Shown: positions 53,462-60,398 of the stretch, one piece after another
How the letters are laid out: each line of letters opens with the position of its first letter
How positions within the stretch are numbered: position 1 is the stretch's first letter
Source: an uncultured Selenomonadaceae bacterium
GTDB taxonomy: Bacteria > Bacillota > Negativicutes > Selenomonadales > Selenomonadaceae
Length of the DNA: 64,000 nucleotides
Assembly: GCA_905234175.1 (NCBI GenBank)
Contig: CAJOGX010000007.1
Coordinates: 43,986 to 107,985, forward strand
Direction of reading: 5' to 3'
Notes under the pieces: generated by a model
The model's input: only the letters and a program-made list of their open reading frames with translations
Database searches by the model: none
What the model was told of the DNA's origin: nothing
Position numbers and translations under genes: made by a program

Positions 53462-56140
53462 TTATTTTGACGAGCTTCCGACGACCGCCTTCCTCAGCAG
53501 GTCGACAGGAATTATCGTGAACGCCATCGCTATGACGAACGCCCATTCGCTGAGCGTCAGACCGAAACAGCGCAGAATTACGCCGCCGAAATACGTCATT
53601 GCAACCTGCACGGCGACAATCAGCGCCATGACTTTCAGAAAGCCTGGGTTGCCGCCAATGTTGTCGAACAGATTCATTCGGTCAGTGCGCGCGTTGAAGG
53701 CGTTGAACACCGCCATGAAAATGAAGAACGCGAAGTAGCCGGTGAGCACGTAAACACTGTCGCCGCCGAATGTCAGCGTGATACCTTCGGGGTTGACGTC
53801 GCGGAAATGTTCGCGGGAAAAATCTGTGAGCAGGAAAACCAGACTCATTGCGAAGCACCACAGCGAGCCGAGTCCAATCGCACTCGCCATGTAGCGGTTG
53901 ATAATTTTTTCGTCGCGGCGTTTAGGCTGTTCCTCCATGTACCTGTCAAGCGCCGGTTCACCGCCGAAGGCAAGCGCCGCCAGCGTATCCATTACCAGAT
54001 TGACCCAGAGAATTTGCGTGATTGACAGCGGATTTTCAAGCCCCAGCAGCGGGCAGACGAACGAAATTAAAACCGCGCCGACGTTGATTGTCAGCTGGAA
54101 AATGATAAACTTGCGAATGCTGTTGAAAATCGTGCGGCCGTACAGAATCGCCTTGCCAATCGAGCTGAAATTATTGTCGAGAATAACAATTTCGCTGGCT
54201 TCCTTCGCAACTTCGGTGCCGTCGCCCATAGCAAAACCAACGTCAGCTTTCTTGAGCGCGGGCGAATCGTTTACGCCGTCGCCGGTCATTCCAACGACCA
54301 GATTAAGTTCCTGCGCGATACGCACGAGCCGGCTTTTATCCGTCGGCAGCGCGCGGGCGATAACGCGAATTTTCGGCAGGATTTTTTTAACTTCGTCGTC
54401 GCTCATTGCGTTGAGTTCGGGCGAAGTCATAACAATTTCGTCGGGATTCTGGAGCAGGCCGGCTTCCTTCGCGATAGCCATAGCGGTTTCCTTGCGGTCG
54501 CCGGTAATCATGATAACCTGAACGCCAGCCTGACGAACCTGCGCGAGCGCGGCGGGAGATTCTTTGCGAACTTCGTCGCGGATACCGACGGCGCCCACGA
54601 ACGTCAGACCTTTTTCCGGCAGCTCGTCATTCTGAATTTCGCCGTCGTAAGTAGCCAGCGCCAGCACGCGAATTGCACGCTCAGCCAGCTTGTCAATTTC
54701 CGCGTTAATGTGGTCGACGCTGTTGAGCGGCTGTTTCTTTCCGTTGCCGTCGTAGTAGAAACTGCAGCGGTCAAGCAGACGCTCCGGCGCGCCCTTCGCC
54801 AAAGTCAAATCGTAAGCGCCGGTAACTTTCGCCAGCGAATATTTATTTTTACTGTTAAACGGAACAGTCTCGCCAACTTTAACGTCGAGTTCGCCGCCGT
54901 CCTTTCCTAAAACGAAACCGAGGAGCGCGCGCTCAGTCGCGTTGCCGCCAACCGCCTTATCGCCGTTGATAACCGCCGCCGTGTTGTAGCGCACGACAAG
55001 ACTCATAAGCTCGCCGAGTTTCGCGGGCAGTTCGGTAAAAGTTTTGAAACTGGCGGCTGTTCCGTCCAGAAAGCTGACGGCTTCCAGCTGCCCTTTGGTA
55101 ATCGTGCCGGTCTTATCGCTGAACAAAAGATTCAGACTGCCCGCCGTCTCGATACCGGAAATTTTTCTGACAAGAACGTTGTCCTTGAGCATTTTGCCCA
55201 TATTCTGCGCGGAAACGATAGCAATCATCAGCGGCAGACCTTCCGGCACTGCCATGACGATAATGATAACCGCCAGCATGACGGCTTCAACGAGGCTGTT
55301 CAAAATGTTCATCCAGTCGGAACAATACGCCGCAATCAGCGCGCCGTCGAAATTATTCTGGATAACGATTCGCTCGAACATGAACGCCACGGCAATCAGC
55401 ACGCCGCCGATGTAACCGAACTTGGAAATCTGCGCGGCAAGGTCGCCGAGCTTTAATTTCAGCGGAGTGTCGCGGTCTTCGTCAACCTGAAGTTCCTCAG
55501 CGATTTTGCCGTAGAAAGTCTTATCACCGAGCGTGACGGTGCGCATGACGGCGTTACCGCCAGCCACAACCGCGCCGCGAAAAACTTTGTGCGGGTTGAG
55601 CAAATCGTCGCTCTTAGCAGATTCGGCATCTGTAGCTTCGTCGGGCGGCGGAGTCTTAGTTTCTTCCTTCGCCTCGCCGTTTAAAATCGACTGGTCAACG
55701 GTAATCGAGCCGTCGATAATCACGCCGTCCGCCGGAATTTTGTCGCCGCTCTGCAGAAGGACGCAGTCACCCATTGTAATATCGTTAATCGGAATTTCCA
55801 CGACGGCGCCGTTTCGGTAAACTTTGCACTTGATTAGCGACGCCTCGCCCTGAAGTTTCTGGAACGCGCTTTCGTTTCGGTACTCGGAAAAAGTGGAAAC
55901 GAGCGTCGCCAGCAAAACCGCCATTGCAATGCCGACTGATTCGTACCACTCGGATTTCCCCATGAACGCGAAGAAAACGTTCAGCGCCAGCGCGAAGATT
56001 AAAATTTTGATAATCGGGTCGTCAAAATTTCCCTTGAGCTTGTCCCAAAAACCCTCGCGCGCCTGCTCAGTTATGGAGTTGTCGCCGTACTGCGCCTTGT
56101 TAGCCTGAACCTGCGCGTCAGTCAAACCTGTTATCTTCAA
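53462..56140 (-). CDS. Calcium-translocating P-type ATPase (PMCA type)
   Basis: 892 residues from a TTG at 56140 behind GGGGGGA. The phosphorylation site is FSDKTGTITKG, the hinge MITGDRKETAMA and GMTGDGVNDSPALKKADVG. The membrane motif AVPEGLPLMIAI (PEGL) is typical of P2A/P2B calcium pumps. Ten membrane helices can be traced. It exports Ca2+ from the cytosol using ATP. An insertion between the actuator and phosphorylation domains (ETKTPPPDEATDAESAKSDD) is acidic and low in complexity. It could support calcium supply for secreted RTX protein, but that link is speculation. It stands alone, followed by a strong terminator. Confidence 0.93.
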   Translation of the reverse strand: MKITGLTDAQVQANKAQYGDNSITEQAREGFWDKLKGNFDDPIIKILIFALALNVFFAFMGKSEWYESVGIAMAVLLATLVSTFSEYRNESAFQKLQGEASLIKCKVYRNGAVVEIPINDITMGDCVLLQSGDKIPADGVIIDGSITVDQSILNGEAKEETKTPPPDEATDAESAKSDDLLNPHKVFRGAVVAGGNAVMRTVTLGDKTFYGKIAEELQVDEDRDTPLKLKLGDLAAQISKFGYIGGVLIAVAFMFERIVIQNNFDGALIAAYCSDWMNILNSLVEAVMLAVIIIVMAVPEGLPLMIAIVSAQNMGKMLKDNVLVRKISGIETAGSLNLLFSDKTGTITKGQLEAVSFLDGTAASFKTFTELPAKLGELMSLVVRYNTAAVINGDKAVGGNATERALLGFVLGKDGGELDVKVGETVPFNSKNKYSLAKVTGAYDLTLAKGAPERLLDRCSFYYDGNGKKQPLNSVDHINAEIDKLAERAIRVLALATYDGEIQNDELPEKGLTFVGAVGIRDEVRKESPAALAQVRQAGVQVIMITGDRKETAMAIAKEAGLLQNPDEIVMTSPELNAMSDDEVKKILPKIRVIARALPTDKSRLVRIAQELNLVVGMTGDGVNDSPALKKADVGFAMGDGTEVAKEASEIVILDNNFSSIGKAILYGRTIFNSIRKFIIFQLTINVGAVLISFVCPLLGLENPLSITQILWVNLVMDTLAALAFGGEPALDRYMEEQPKRRDEKIINRYMASAIGLGSLWCFAMSLVFLLTDFSREHFRDVNPEGITLTFGGDSVYVLTGYFAFFIFMAVFNAFNARTDRMNLFDNIGGNPGFLKVMALIVAVQVAMTYFGGVILRCFGLTLSEWAFVIAMAFTIIPVDLLRKAVVGSSSK

Positions 56141-56203
56141 GAAAATTTTCCCCCCAGTTTTTTTCCAGTACGCCGCTAATGAAGCCGCGACGTTTTTTCT
56201 AAA

Positions 56204-57115
56204 TTATTTTTTAAGCACGTTGCGAATGTAATTTTCCGCCAGAATCATCGTGAATCTTTGAGCGTATTCGGCAGACTGCGGCTGATAAGCTGAGCCATTG
56301 GTGATGTTGTTGGAAATGACGCGGATACCGATAAAAGGCACGCCGGAACCGTGGCAAATCTGCGCGGCGGAAGCAGTTTCCATTTCCTCGCAAACTACAC
56401 CATATTTTTCGTTAAGGAACCCCATGTAATCGACGCTACTGTTCCAGCCGTCAGAAGTGCCAATCGTACCCGTCAGGGCGTTGAAGCCGGAAATTTTTTC
56501 AGCCAGCCTCAAAAGCGTCGGGTCGGCGCTGAAATCTTCGTAAATCCGAAATTTCCCCAAATCCTTATCGTAGGCGAAAGAGCCAAGAAGTTCACTCTGC
56601 GTAACATCAATCCCCGTGCCCTTAGGCTGGTACGTCGTCCTGAGTGCAGACATATTAATACTGCGCGCGCCAATAACAATATCGCCAAGCACGAGCGTTT
56701 CAACGTAACCGCCCGCCGTGCCCTGATTAATCACCGCGACAGGATTGAAATTCGTCAGAGCCAGCGCAGTAGACGCCGCCGCATTCGGAATAAATTCTTC
56801 AGTGCGGGAAACTACCACGGGATAATTTTTGTAGGTGCCGGCGATATAGACGTAGTTCAAGTGTCTGTAGACAACGGGATTTTTCAGCGCGCGAACCCAA
56901 AGTCCAATCTCGGAGTTCATAGCGCCCTGAATCAGAAGTGGACGCTGGCGGCTTTTATATTTACCTTTGGCTGCTGGCAGCGACGCGATAAACTTTTCAT
57001 CTTCAGCCGCAAATTCCACCGCCAGTATATCTTCTTCAAATTCTGCCGAAACCCGTACCGGCACAAACGTAATAAACAGTGCCGAAACTACTGCCAGCGC
57101 GACAAATTTATTCAT
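56204..57115 (-). CDS. Exported MTA/SAH nucleosidase-like phosphorylase family protein
   Basis: 303 residues from ATG at 57115 with a signal peptide (FVALAVVSALFITFVPVRVSA). The mature part has the nucleoside phosphorylase fold: LLIQGAMNSEIG, VINQGTAGGY (phosphate or ribose loop), and VCEEMETASAAQICHGSGVP with the MET-x-A ribose-binding motif, then FIGIRVISNN. Cytosolic Pfs cleaves methylthioadenosine and S-adenosylhomocysteine; an exported form is unusual and may salvage extracellular nucleosides or quench signals. The catalytic Asp region reads RVISNNITNGS where many Pfs have RSISD, so activity is uncertain. It follows the TerD gene by 30 bases. Confidence 0.8.
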   Translation of the reverse strand: MNKFVALAVVSALFITFVPVRVSAEFEEDILAVEFAAEDEKFIASLPAAKGKYKSRQRPLLIQGAMNSEIGLWVRALKNPVVYRHLNYVYIAGTYKNYPVVVSRTEEFIPNAAASTALALTNFNPVAVINQGTAGGYVETLVLGDIVIGARSINMSALRTTYQPKGTGIDVTQSELLGSFAYDKDLGKFRIYEDFSADPTLLRLAEKISGFNALTGTIGTSDGWNSSVDYMGFLNEKYGVVCEEMETASAAQICHGSGVPFIGIRVISNNITNGSAYQPQSAEYAQRFTMILAENYIRNVLKK

Positions 57116-57145
57116 TTCCTCCACCAACTTACTTTTTGACCAGCA

Positions 57146-57748
57146 TTACGAGAAACGGCGGCTGAGCTCCTGAAGCCCAGGATCTTTCGTGCCGTTGCCG
57201 ATAGCGTTGAACTTCCAGTCATTTCCGCGCCGGTAGACTTCGCCGACAACCATCGCCAGCATTCCGTCATAGTCGCCGCCGCTGAGATTGTACCGGCAAA
57301 GTTCCTCGCCGTTTTCGTCGTCGACGATACGAATGTACGCATTTTTGATTATGCCGAAACTCTGCTTGCGGTCGACCGCCTTGTAAATGTTCACGACAAA
57401 AACCAGCTTGTCATAATCAGCGGGCAGTTCATTCAGGTTTACGTAAATTTCCTCGTCGTCGCCTTCGCCCTCGCCGGTCAGGTTGTCGCCCATGTGTTTG
57501 ACGGCGCCGCTCTTGTGCTCAAGGTTGCCGAAGTAAACAATGTCGTCGACGCTGGTAATCCTGCCGTTCCTGCAAATGAAAACCGAGGCGTCGCAGTCGA
57601 AATTTTTCTTGCCGCTGAAAAGTTTTTTGAAAAAGCCGCCTTCCTGCTCAACGGCGTCCCAGCCCAGCCCAACCATAATTTTCGTGAGCTTTCTGCCGTC
57701 AGACTTGGTAAGGTTGACTTTCTGCCCTTTTTGCAAATTTATAGCCAC
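57146..57748 (-). CDS. TerD-family protein
   Basis: 200 residues from a GTG at 57748, nine bases after AAGGAA. The TerD signatures are visible: [49 protein letters not shown] and the C-terminal GEVYRRGNDWKFNAIG. The acidic DN-x-TG-x-GDDE site binds Ca2+. Compared with its neighbour it carries a short basic insert (GGFFKKLFSGKKN). TerD proteins belong to stress-response modules (tellurite, phage and other resistance), but no terB, terC or terZ is nearby. It lies between the second TerD gene and the exported nucleosidase gene. Confidence 0.93.
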   Translation of the reverse strand: MAINLQKGQKVNLTKSDGRKLTKIMVGLGWDAVEQEGGFFKKLFSGKKNFDCDASVFICRNGRITSVDDIVYFGNLEHKSGAVKHMGDNLTGEGEGDDEEIYVNLNELPADYDKLVFVVNIYKAVDRKQSFGIIKNAYIRIVDDENGEELCRYNLSGGDYDGMLAMVVGEVYRRGNDWKFNAIGNGTKDPGLQELSRRFS

Positions 57749-57767
57749 GTGAATCTTCCTTTCAAGC

Positions 57768-57804
57768 AAAACGGGAGCGGGGAATTTGCGCTCCCCACTC
57801 CCCG
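57768..57804 (-). terminator. Terminator or attenuator between the two TerD genes
   Basis: Minus strand stem CGGGGAGTGGGGA/TCCCCGCTCCCG followed by TTTT. It may end most transcripts of the first TerD gene. Confidence 0.7.
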
Positions 57805-57829
57805 TGAAAAAAATTATGTTCGTAAAATC

Positions 57830-58411
57830 TTAGCCGACGTTGACGCCGTAGTTTCTGCCGAGAGAGGCCAGGCCGCCGCTGAAGCCGGAGCCAACCGCGT
57901 TGAATTTCCATTCGCCCTTGTTGCGGTAAAGTTCGCCGATAACGACGGCGGTTTCAATGGAAAAATCTTCGCCAAGGTCGTAGCGAATCAGCTCTTCGTT
58001 GGTGTCAGCGTTCACGACGCGGATAAACGCGTTTTCAACCTGCCCGAAATTCTGCTTGCGCTGTTCGGCTTCGTAAATTGTAACGGTGAAGTCGATTTTC
58101 TCAACGTCCTCCGGAATTTTGCTGAGGTCGATTTTAATTTCTTCGTCGTCGCCTTCGCCCTTGCCGGTAAGGTTATCGCCGAGGTGCTCAACGGCGCCGC
58201 TGTCGTGCTTGAGGTTGCCGTAGAAAACGAAGTCTTTATCGTTGCGGACTTTGCCGTCAGCGCCGAGCATGAAAACGGAAGAGTCAAGGTCAAAATCCTT
58301 GCCGCCGTCGTACTTGTTCACGTCCCAGCCGAGCCCGACCAGAATATTTTTCAAACCAGGGCGACCCTTCGTGAGGTCAACCTTCTGTCCTTTTGCCAAA
58401 CTTACTGCCAA
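57830..58411 (-). CDS. TerD-family protein
   Basis: 193 residues from a TTG at 58411, eight bases after AAGGAGG. Clear TerD motifs: [52 protein letters not shown] and [18 protein letters not shown], closing with a [14 protein letters not shown] tail as in many TerD/TerE proteins. The acidic loops bind Ca2+. Paralogue of the following gene; it is the more canonical of the two. A hairpin terminator between them may set their ratio. Confidence 0.95.
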   Translation of the reverse strand: MAVSLAKGQKVDLTKGRPGLKNILVGLGWDVNKYDGGKDFDLDSSVFMLGADGKVRNDKDFVFYGNLKHDSGAVEHLGDNLTGKGEGDDEEIKIDLSKIPEDVEKIDFTVTIYEAEQRKQNFGQVENAFIRVVNADTNEELIRYDLGEDFSIETAVVIGELYRNKGEWKFNAVGSGFSGGLASLGRNYGVNVG

Positions 58412-58479
58412 GATTAATTCCTCCTTCAAAGAAAATCAAAACCTTGAATACTGTACCACAAATTCCCGCGAAATGCAAA

Positions 58480-58995
58480 TTAATTTTTTACGGCGAAAAT
58501 ATCAAATTCAAGTTCGCAGTACAAAACGCCGCTGCCTTCAGCTGAAAAATTCGCCAGCTCAACGAGCCGCCCGCCGTCCAGAACTTCGCGGATAAAGTTC
58601 AGCAGGGAAATATAGTCGGCGTCGAGGCGAACTCTGATTGTGTGCCGCTGAATTTCGTCGCCAGGAATTTCGCTGACCGTCACGGAATTGATTAAAATTT
58701 TTTTCCCCGCCGCGATTTGGTAGAGGCTGTCGATAAATTTTTCATCGTCAATGTTTGTAGGCAGGAACTCCCGCGCGAAAGTCAAACGCTCGTCAGCTTT
58801 TTCAGCGTAGTCCGCAAGATTTCCGTAGCGCGCCTGCAAATTTTCAAGTTCCCGCGCCTGCATTTGGAGCTGACGCGTTTCGAGTTTCATCGCCGAAATT
58901 TCCGCCTGTACCGGCGCATAAACCAGCAGCCAGAATAAAAGCGCCGCCGTCGCGCAGAGCGATAAAGTTACCGGCAGGAAGGATTTTTCGCGCAT
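58480..58995 (-). CDS. PilO/GspM-like pilus assembly protein, orphan
   Basis: 171 residues. A single N-terminal membrane helix (LPVTLSLCATAALLFWLLVYAP) is followed by a coiled coil (AEISAMKLETRQLQMQARE to about residue 80) and a ferredoxin-like domain (ILINSVTVSEIPGD, HTIRVRLDADYISLLNFI, LVELANFSAE). This is the PilO layout; it also fits GspM. PilO joins PilN and PilM in the inner-membrane alignment complex of type IV pili. No pilM, pilN or pilQ lies beside it; the window's pseudopilins are 43 kb away on the same strand. It starts with ATG just after the rpsR terminator. Confidence 0.65.
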   Translation of the reverse strand: MREKSFLPVTLSLCATAALLFWLLVYAPVQAEISAMKLETRQLQMQARELENLQARYGNLADYAEKADERLTFAREFLPTNIDDEKFIDSLYQIAAGKKILINSVTVSEIPGDEIQRHTIRVRLDADYISLLNFIREVLDGGRLVELANFSAEGSGVLYCELEFDIFAVKN

Positions 58996-59012
58996 CGAAT
59001 CAGCCCCAAATC

Positions 59013-59052
59013 AAAAAGCGACAGGCGAAAAGTTCAGCCAATCGCCCGCCAC
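59013..59052 (-). terminator. Terminator after rpsR
   Basis: Minus strand stem GTGGCGGGCGA/TCGCCTGTCGC (three G-U pairs) followed by five T. Confidence 0.75.
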
Positions 59053-59065
59053 TCGCGGTAAAAAA

Positions 59066-59296
59066 TTATTCTGCAGTAAACGGCAGGAGCGCAATGTTGC
59101 GGGCGCGTTTAATCGCCACGGTTACCTGGCGCTGATGTTTTGCGCAGTTGCCGGAAATGCGGCGCGGAAGAATTTTCCCACGCTCGGTAATGAAACGGCG
59201 CAGTTTCGCCGCGTCTTTGTAGTCTATCTGCTCGACTTTATCCACGCAGAACGTGCAAACTTTCCTGCGCGGACGCCGTCCTCTCTCTCTACGCAT
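59066..59296 (-). CDS. rpsR: 30S ribosomal protein S18
   Basis: 76 residues. [37 protein letters not shown] and [21 protein letters not shown] are the family pattern; the cysteines (CTFC, with C and H in NCAKH) indicate the zinc-binding form. S18 binds S6 on the small subunit platform. It belongs to the rpsF-ssb-rpsR operon, but about 250 bases separate it from ssb. Only a weak GGA precedes its ATG. The strong AAGGAGG site expected for it lies about 215 bases upstream, apparently displaced by an inserted element. Confidence 0.96.
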   Translation of the reverse strand: MRRERGRRPRRKVCTFCVDKVEQIDYKDAAKLRRFITERGKILPRRISGNCAKHQRQVTVAIKRARNIALLPFTAE

Positions 59297-59303
59297 ATTC
59301 AGT

Positions 59304-59504
59304 CCGTTACTGAGAACTTATAAAAAGCTACAAACTTTAATGTCTCATTCCTGCTTCAACGCGTTCGCTTTTGTCGGAACTACTTGCGTTTGATGTAACG
59401 CTCCACAGGCTTAACCTTCCCGCTAACGAACGGGTAGCTTTGCCGCGAGCAAAATCATACGAAGTGGAGCAGGGCTTGTCAACACAAAAATTTTCCAGTA
59501 ACGG
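59304..59504 (-). mobile_element. IS200/IS605-type tnpB 3'-end and omega-RNA-like remnant between ssb and rpsR
   Basis: Read on the minus strand, 59439-59380 encodes SYPFVSGKVKPVERYIKRK-stop. The next segment reads VEAG in one frame and LKQE-stop in another around GTTGAAGCAGGAA (59362-59349). Both are endings I recall from TnpB proteins and overlap the omega-RNA scaffold. A hairpin GAGACATTAAAG...CTTTTTATAAGTTCTC (59346-59312) follows, like an IS605 right end. The 9-base inverted pair CCGTTACTG/CAGTAACGG (59504-59496 and 59312-59304) brackets the segment. A consensus promoter lies inside. No transposase open frame remains. Alternatively it is a native structured leader of rpsR. Confidence 0.5.
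59454..59482 (-). promoter_or_regulatory. Consensus promoter inside the ssb-rpsR interval
   Basis: Minus strand -35 TTGACA (59482-59477), 17-base spacer, -10 TATGAT (59459-59454). Transcription would start near 59447, giving an RNA that covers the omega-RNA-like segment and rpsR. Confidence 0.75.
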
Positions 59505-59549
59505 TTTTCACCTCCTTATAATATTTTTTTAGCTGTTAGAAGCCTCTGT

Positions 59550-59948
59550 TTAGAACGGAACGTCGGCGTCAAAATCGTCGTCATTGTTATTGCCGCCGCC
59601 GAAATTATCTTCCGGCTCAGAATTTCCGCCGCCGTCTTGCCTGCGGTTGCTGCCAGAAAACTCTATGCGGTCAATCTGAATACGCGTGCCGTAATGTTTG
59701 ACGCCGTTTTTGTCTTCGTAATTGTCATTTTCTACGCGCCCCTCAACGATAACGCCGGAGCCTTTTTTCAGGTAGCGCCCGCAAAATTCAGCCTGCTTAT
59801 CCCACGCGATGAGCGTAAAAAAATCCGTCTGGTCTTTGCTGAACGGACGGCTTACCGCCAGCCCAAGGCGTGCCATTGCTTTGCCGGACTGCATATATCT
59901 GACTTCGGGGTCGCGCGTCAGGTTGCCGGAAAGAATCACCTTGTTCAT
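59550..59948 (-). CDS. ssb: Single-stranded DNA-binding protein
   Basis: 132 residues from the ATG at 59948. The OB fold reads MNKVILSGNLTRDPEVRY, FFTLIAWDKQAEFCGRYLKKG and GVIVEGRVENDNYEDKNG. A glycine- and asparagine-rich linker leads to the acidic tip DDDFDADVPF, which recruits repair and replication partners. It coats ssDNA during replication and repair. It starts two bases after rpsF, the standard order of the rpsF-ssb-rpsR operon. Confidence 0.97.
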   Translation of the reverse strand: MNKVILSGNLTRDPEVRYMQSGKAMARLGLAVSRPFSKDQTDFFTLIAWDKQAEFCGRYLKKGSGVIVEGRVENDNYEDKNGVKHYGTRIQIDRIEFSGSNRRQDGGGNSEPEDNFGGGNNNDDDFDADVPF

Positions 59949-59949
59949 C

Positions 59950-60252
59950 TTAAGCCTCTTTCTCGTCGGTGCGAACAATCATGTGCTTGAGAATTTCGTC
60001 CGTGATTTTCATGACGCGGTCGCATTCGTCGACGCATTCGGGCGGGCACGTCACGTAAAAAATCGTGTAAAAGCCTTCGAGTTCCTTTTTGATAGGATAC
60101 GCAAGGCGGCGTTTGCCCCAGCGGTCTTCCTTATCAATCGTTCCGCCGTTCGCCACAATCAGCTTGGAAAATTTTTCGATAATCGCGCCGGTCGGTTCCT
60201 CTTCAAGCGGTCTCACGATAAAAATGACTTCGTACTTTCTCACTGAATACAC
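59950..60252 (-). CDS. rpsF: 30S ribosomal protein S6
   Basis: 100 residues starting GTG at 60252 behind GAGGAGGTG. The family pattern is clear: RKYEVIFIVRPLEEEP, GGTIDKEDRWGKRRLAYPIKKE and EGFYTIFYVTCPPECVDE. S6 pairs with S18 on the small subunit. It heads the rpsF-ssb-rpsR operon, preceded by a promoter and a structured leader that could bind the S6:S18 complex for feedback control. Confidence 0.97.
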   Translation of the reverse strand: MYSVRKYEVIFIVRPLEEEPTGAIIEKFSKLIVANGGTIDKEDRWGKRRLAYPIKKELEGFYTIFYVTCPPECVDECDRVMKITDEILKHMIVRTDEKEA

Positions 60253-60255
60253 CTC

Positions 60256-60305
60256 CTCTACGGTCTGTGGCGCAGTCTCTCTCTGCGCAGGGAAGTACCG
60301 GCTTA
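60256..60305 (-). promoter_or_regulatory. Candidate S6:S18-binding leader of rpsF
   Basis: Minus strand leader with hairpin GCGCAG/CTGCGC (loop AGAGAGA), an internal loop, and an outer CGGT/ACCG pair placed directly before GTAGAGGAGG. Firmicute rpsF leaders are known to bind S6:S18 through a CCG-containing internal-loop structure. The match is by layout only. Confidence 0.5.
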
Positions 60306-60307
60306 AA

Positions 60308-60335
60308 ATTATACCACAAAATTTTTCTGCGTCAA
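60308..60335 (-). promoter_or_regulatory. Promoter of the rpsF operon
   Basis: Minus strand -35 TTGACG (60335-60330), 16-base spacer ending in TGG, -10 TATAAT (60313-60308). Confidence 0.75.
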
Positions 60336-60398
60336 GAAATTTTTTTCTACAGGAATTTTTTCGCCAGCAAAGAAATTTTTCGCGCAGGAGATGATTTA

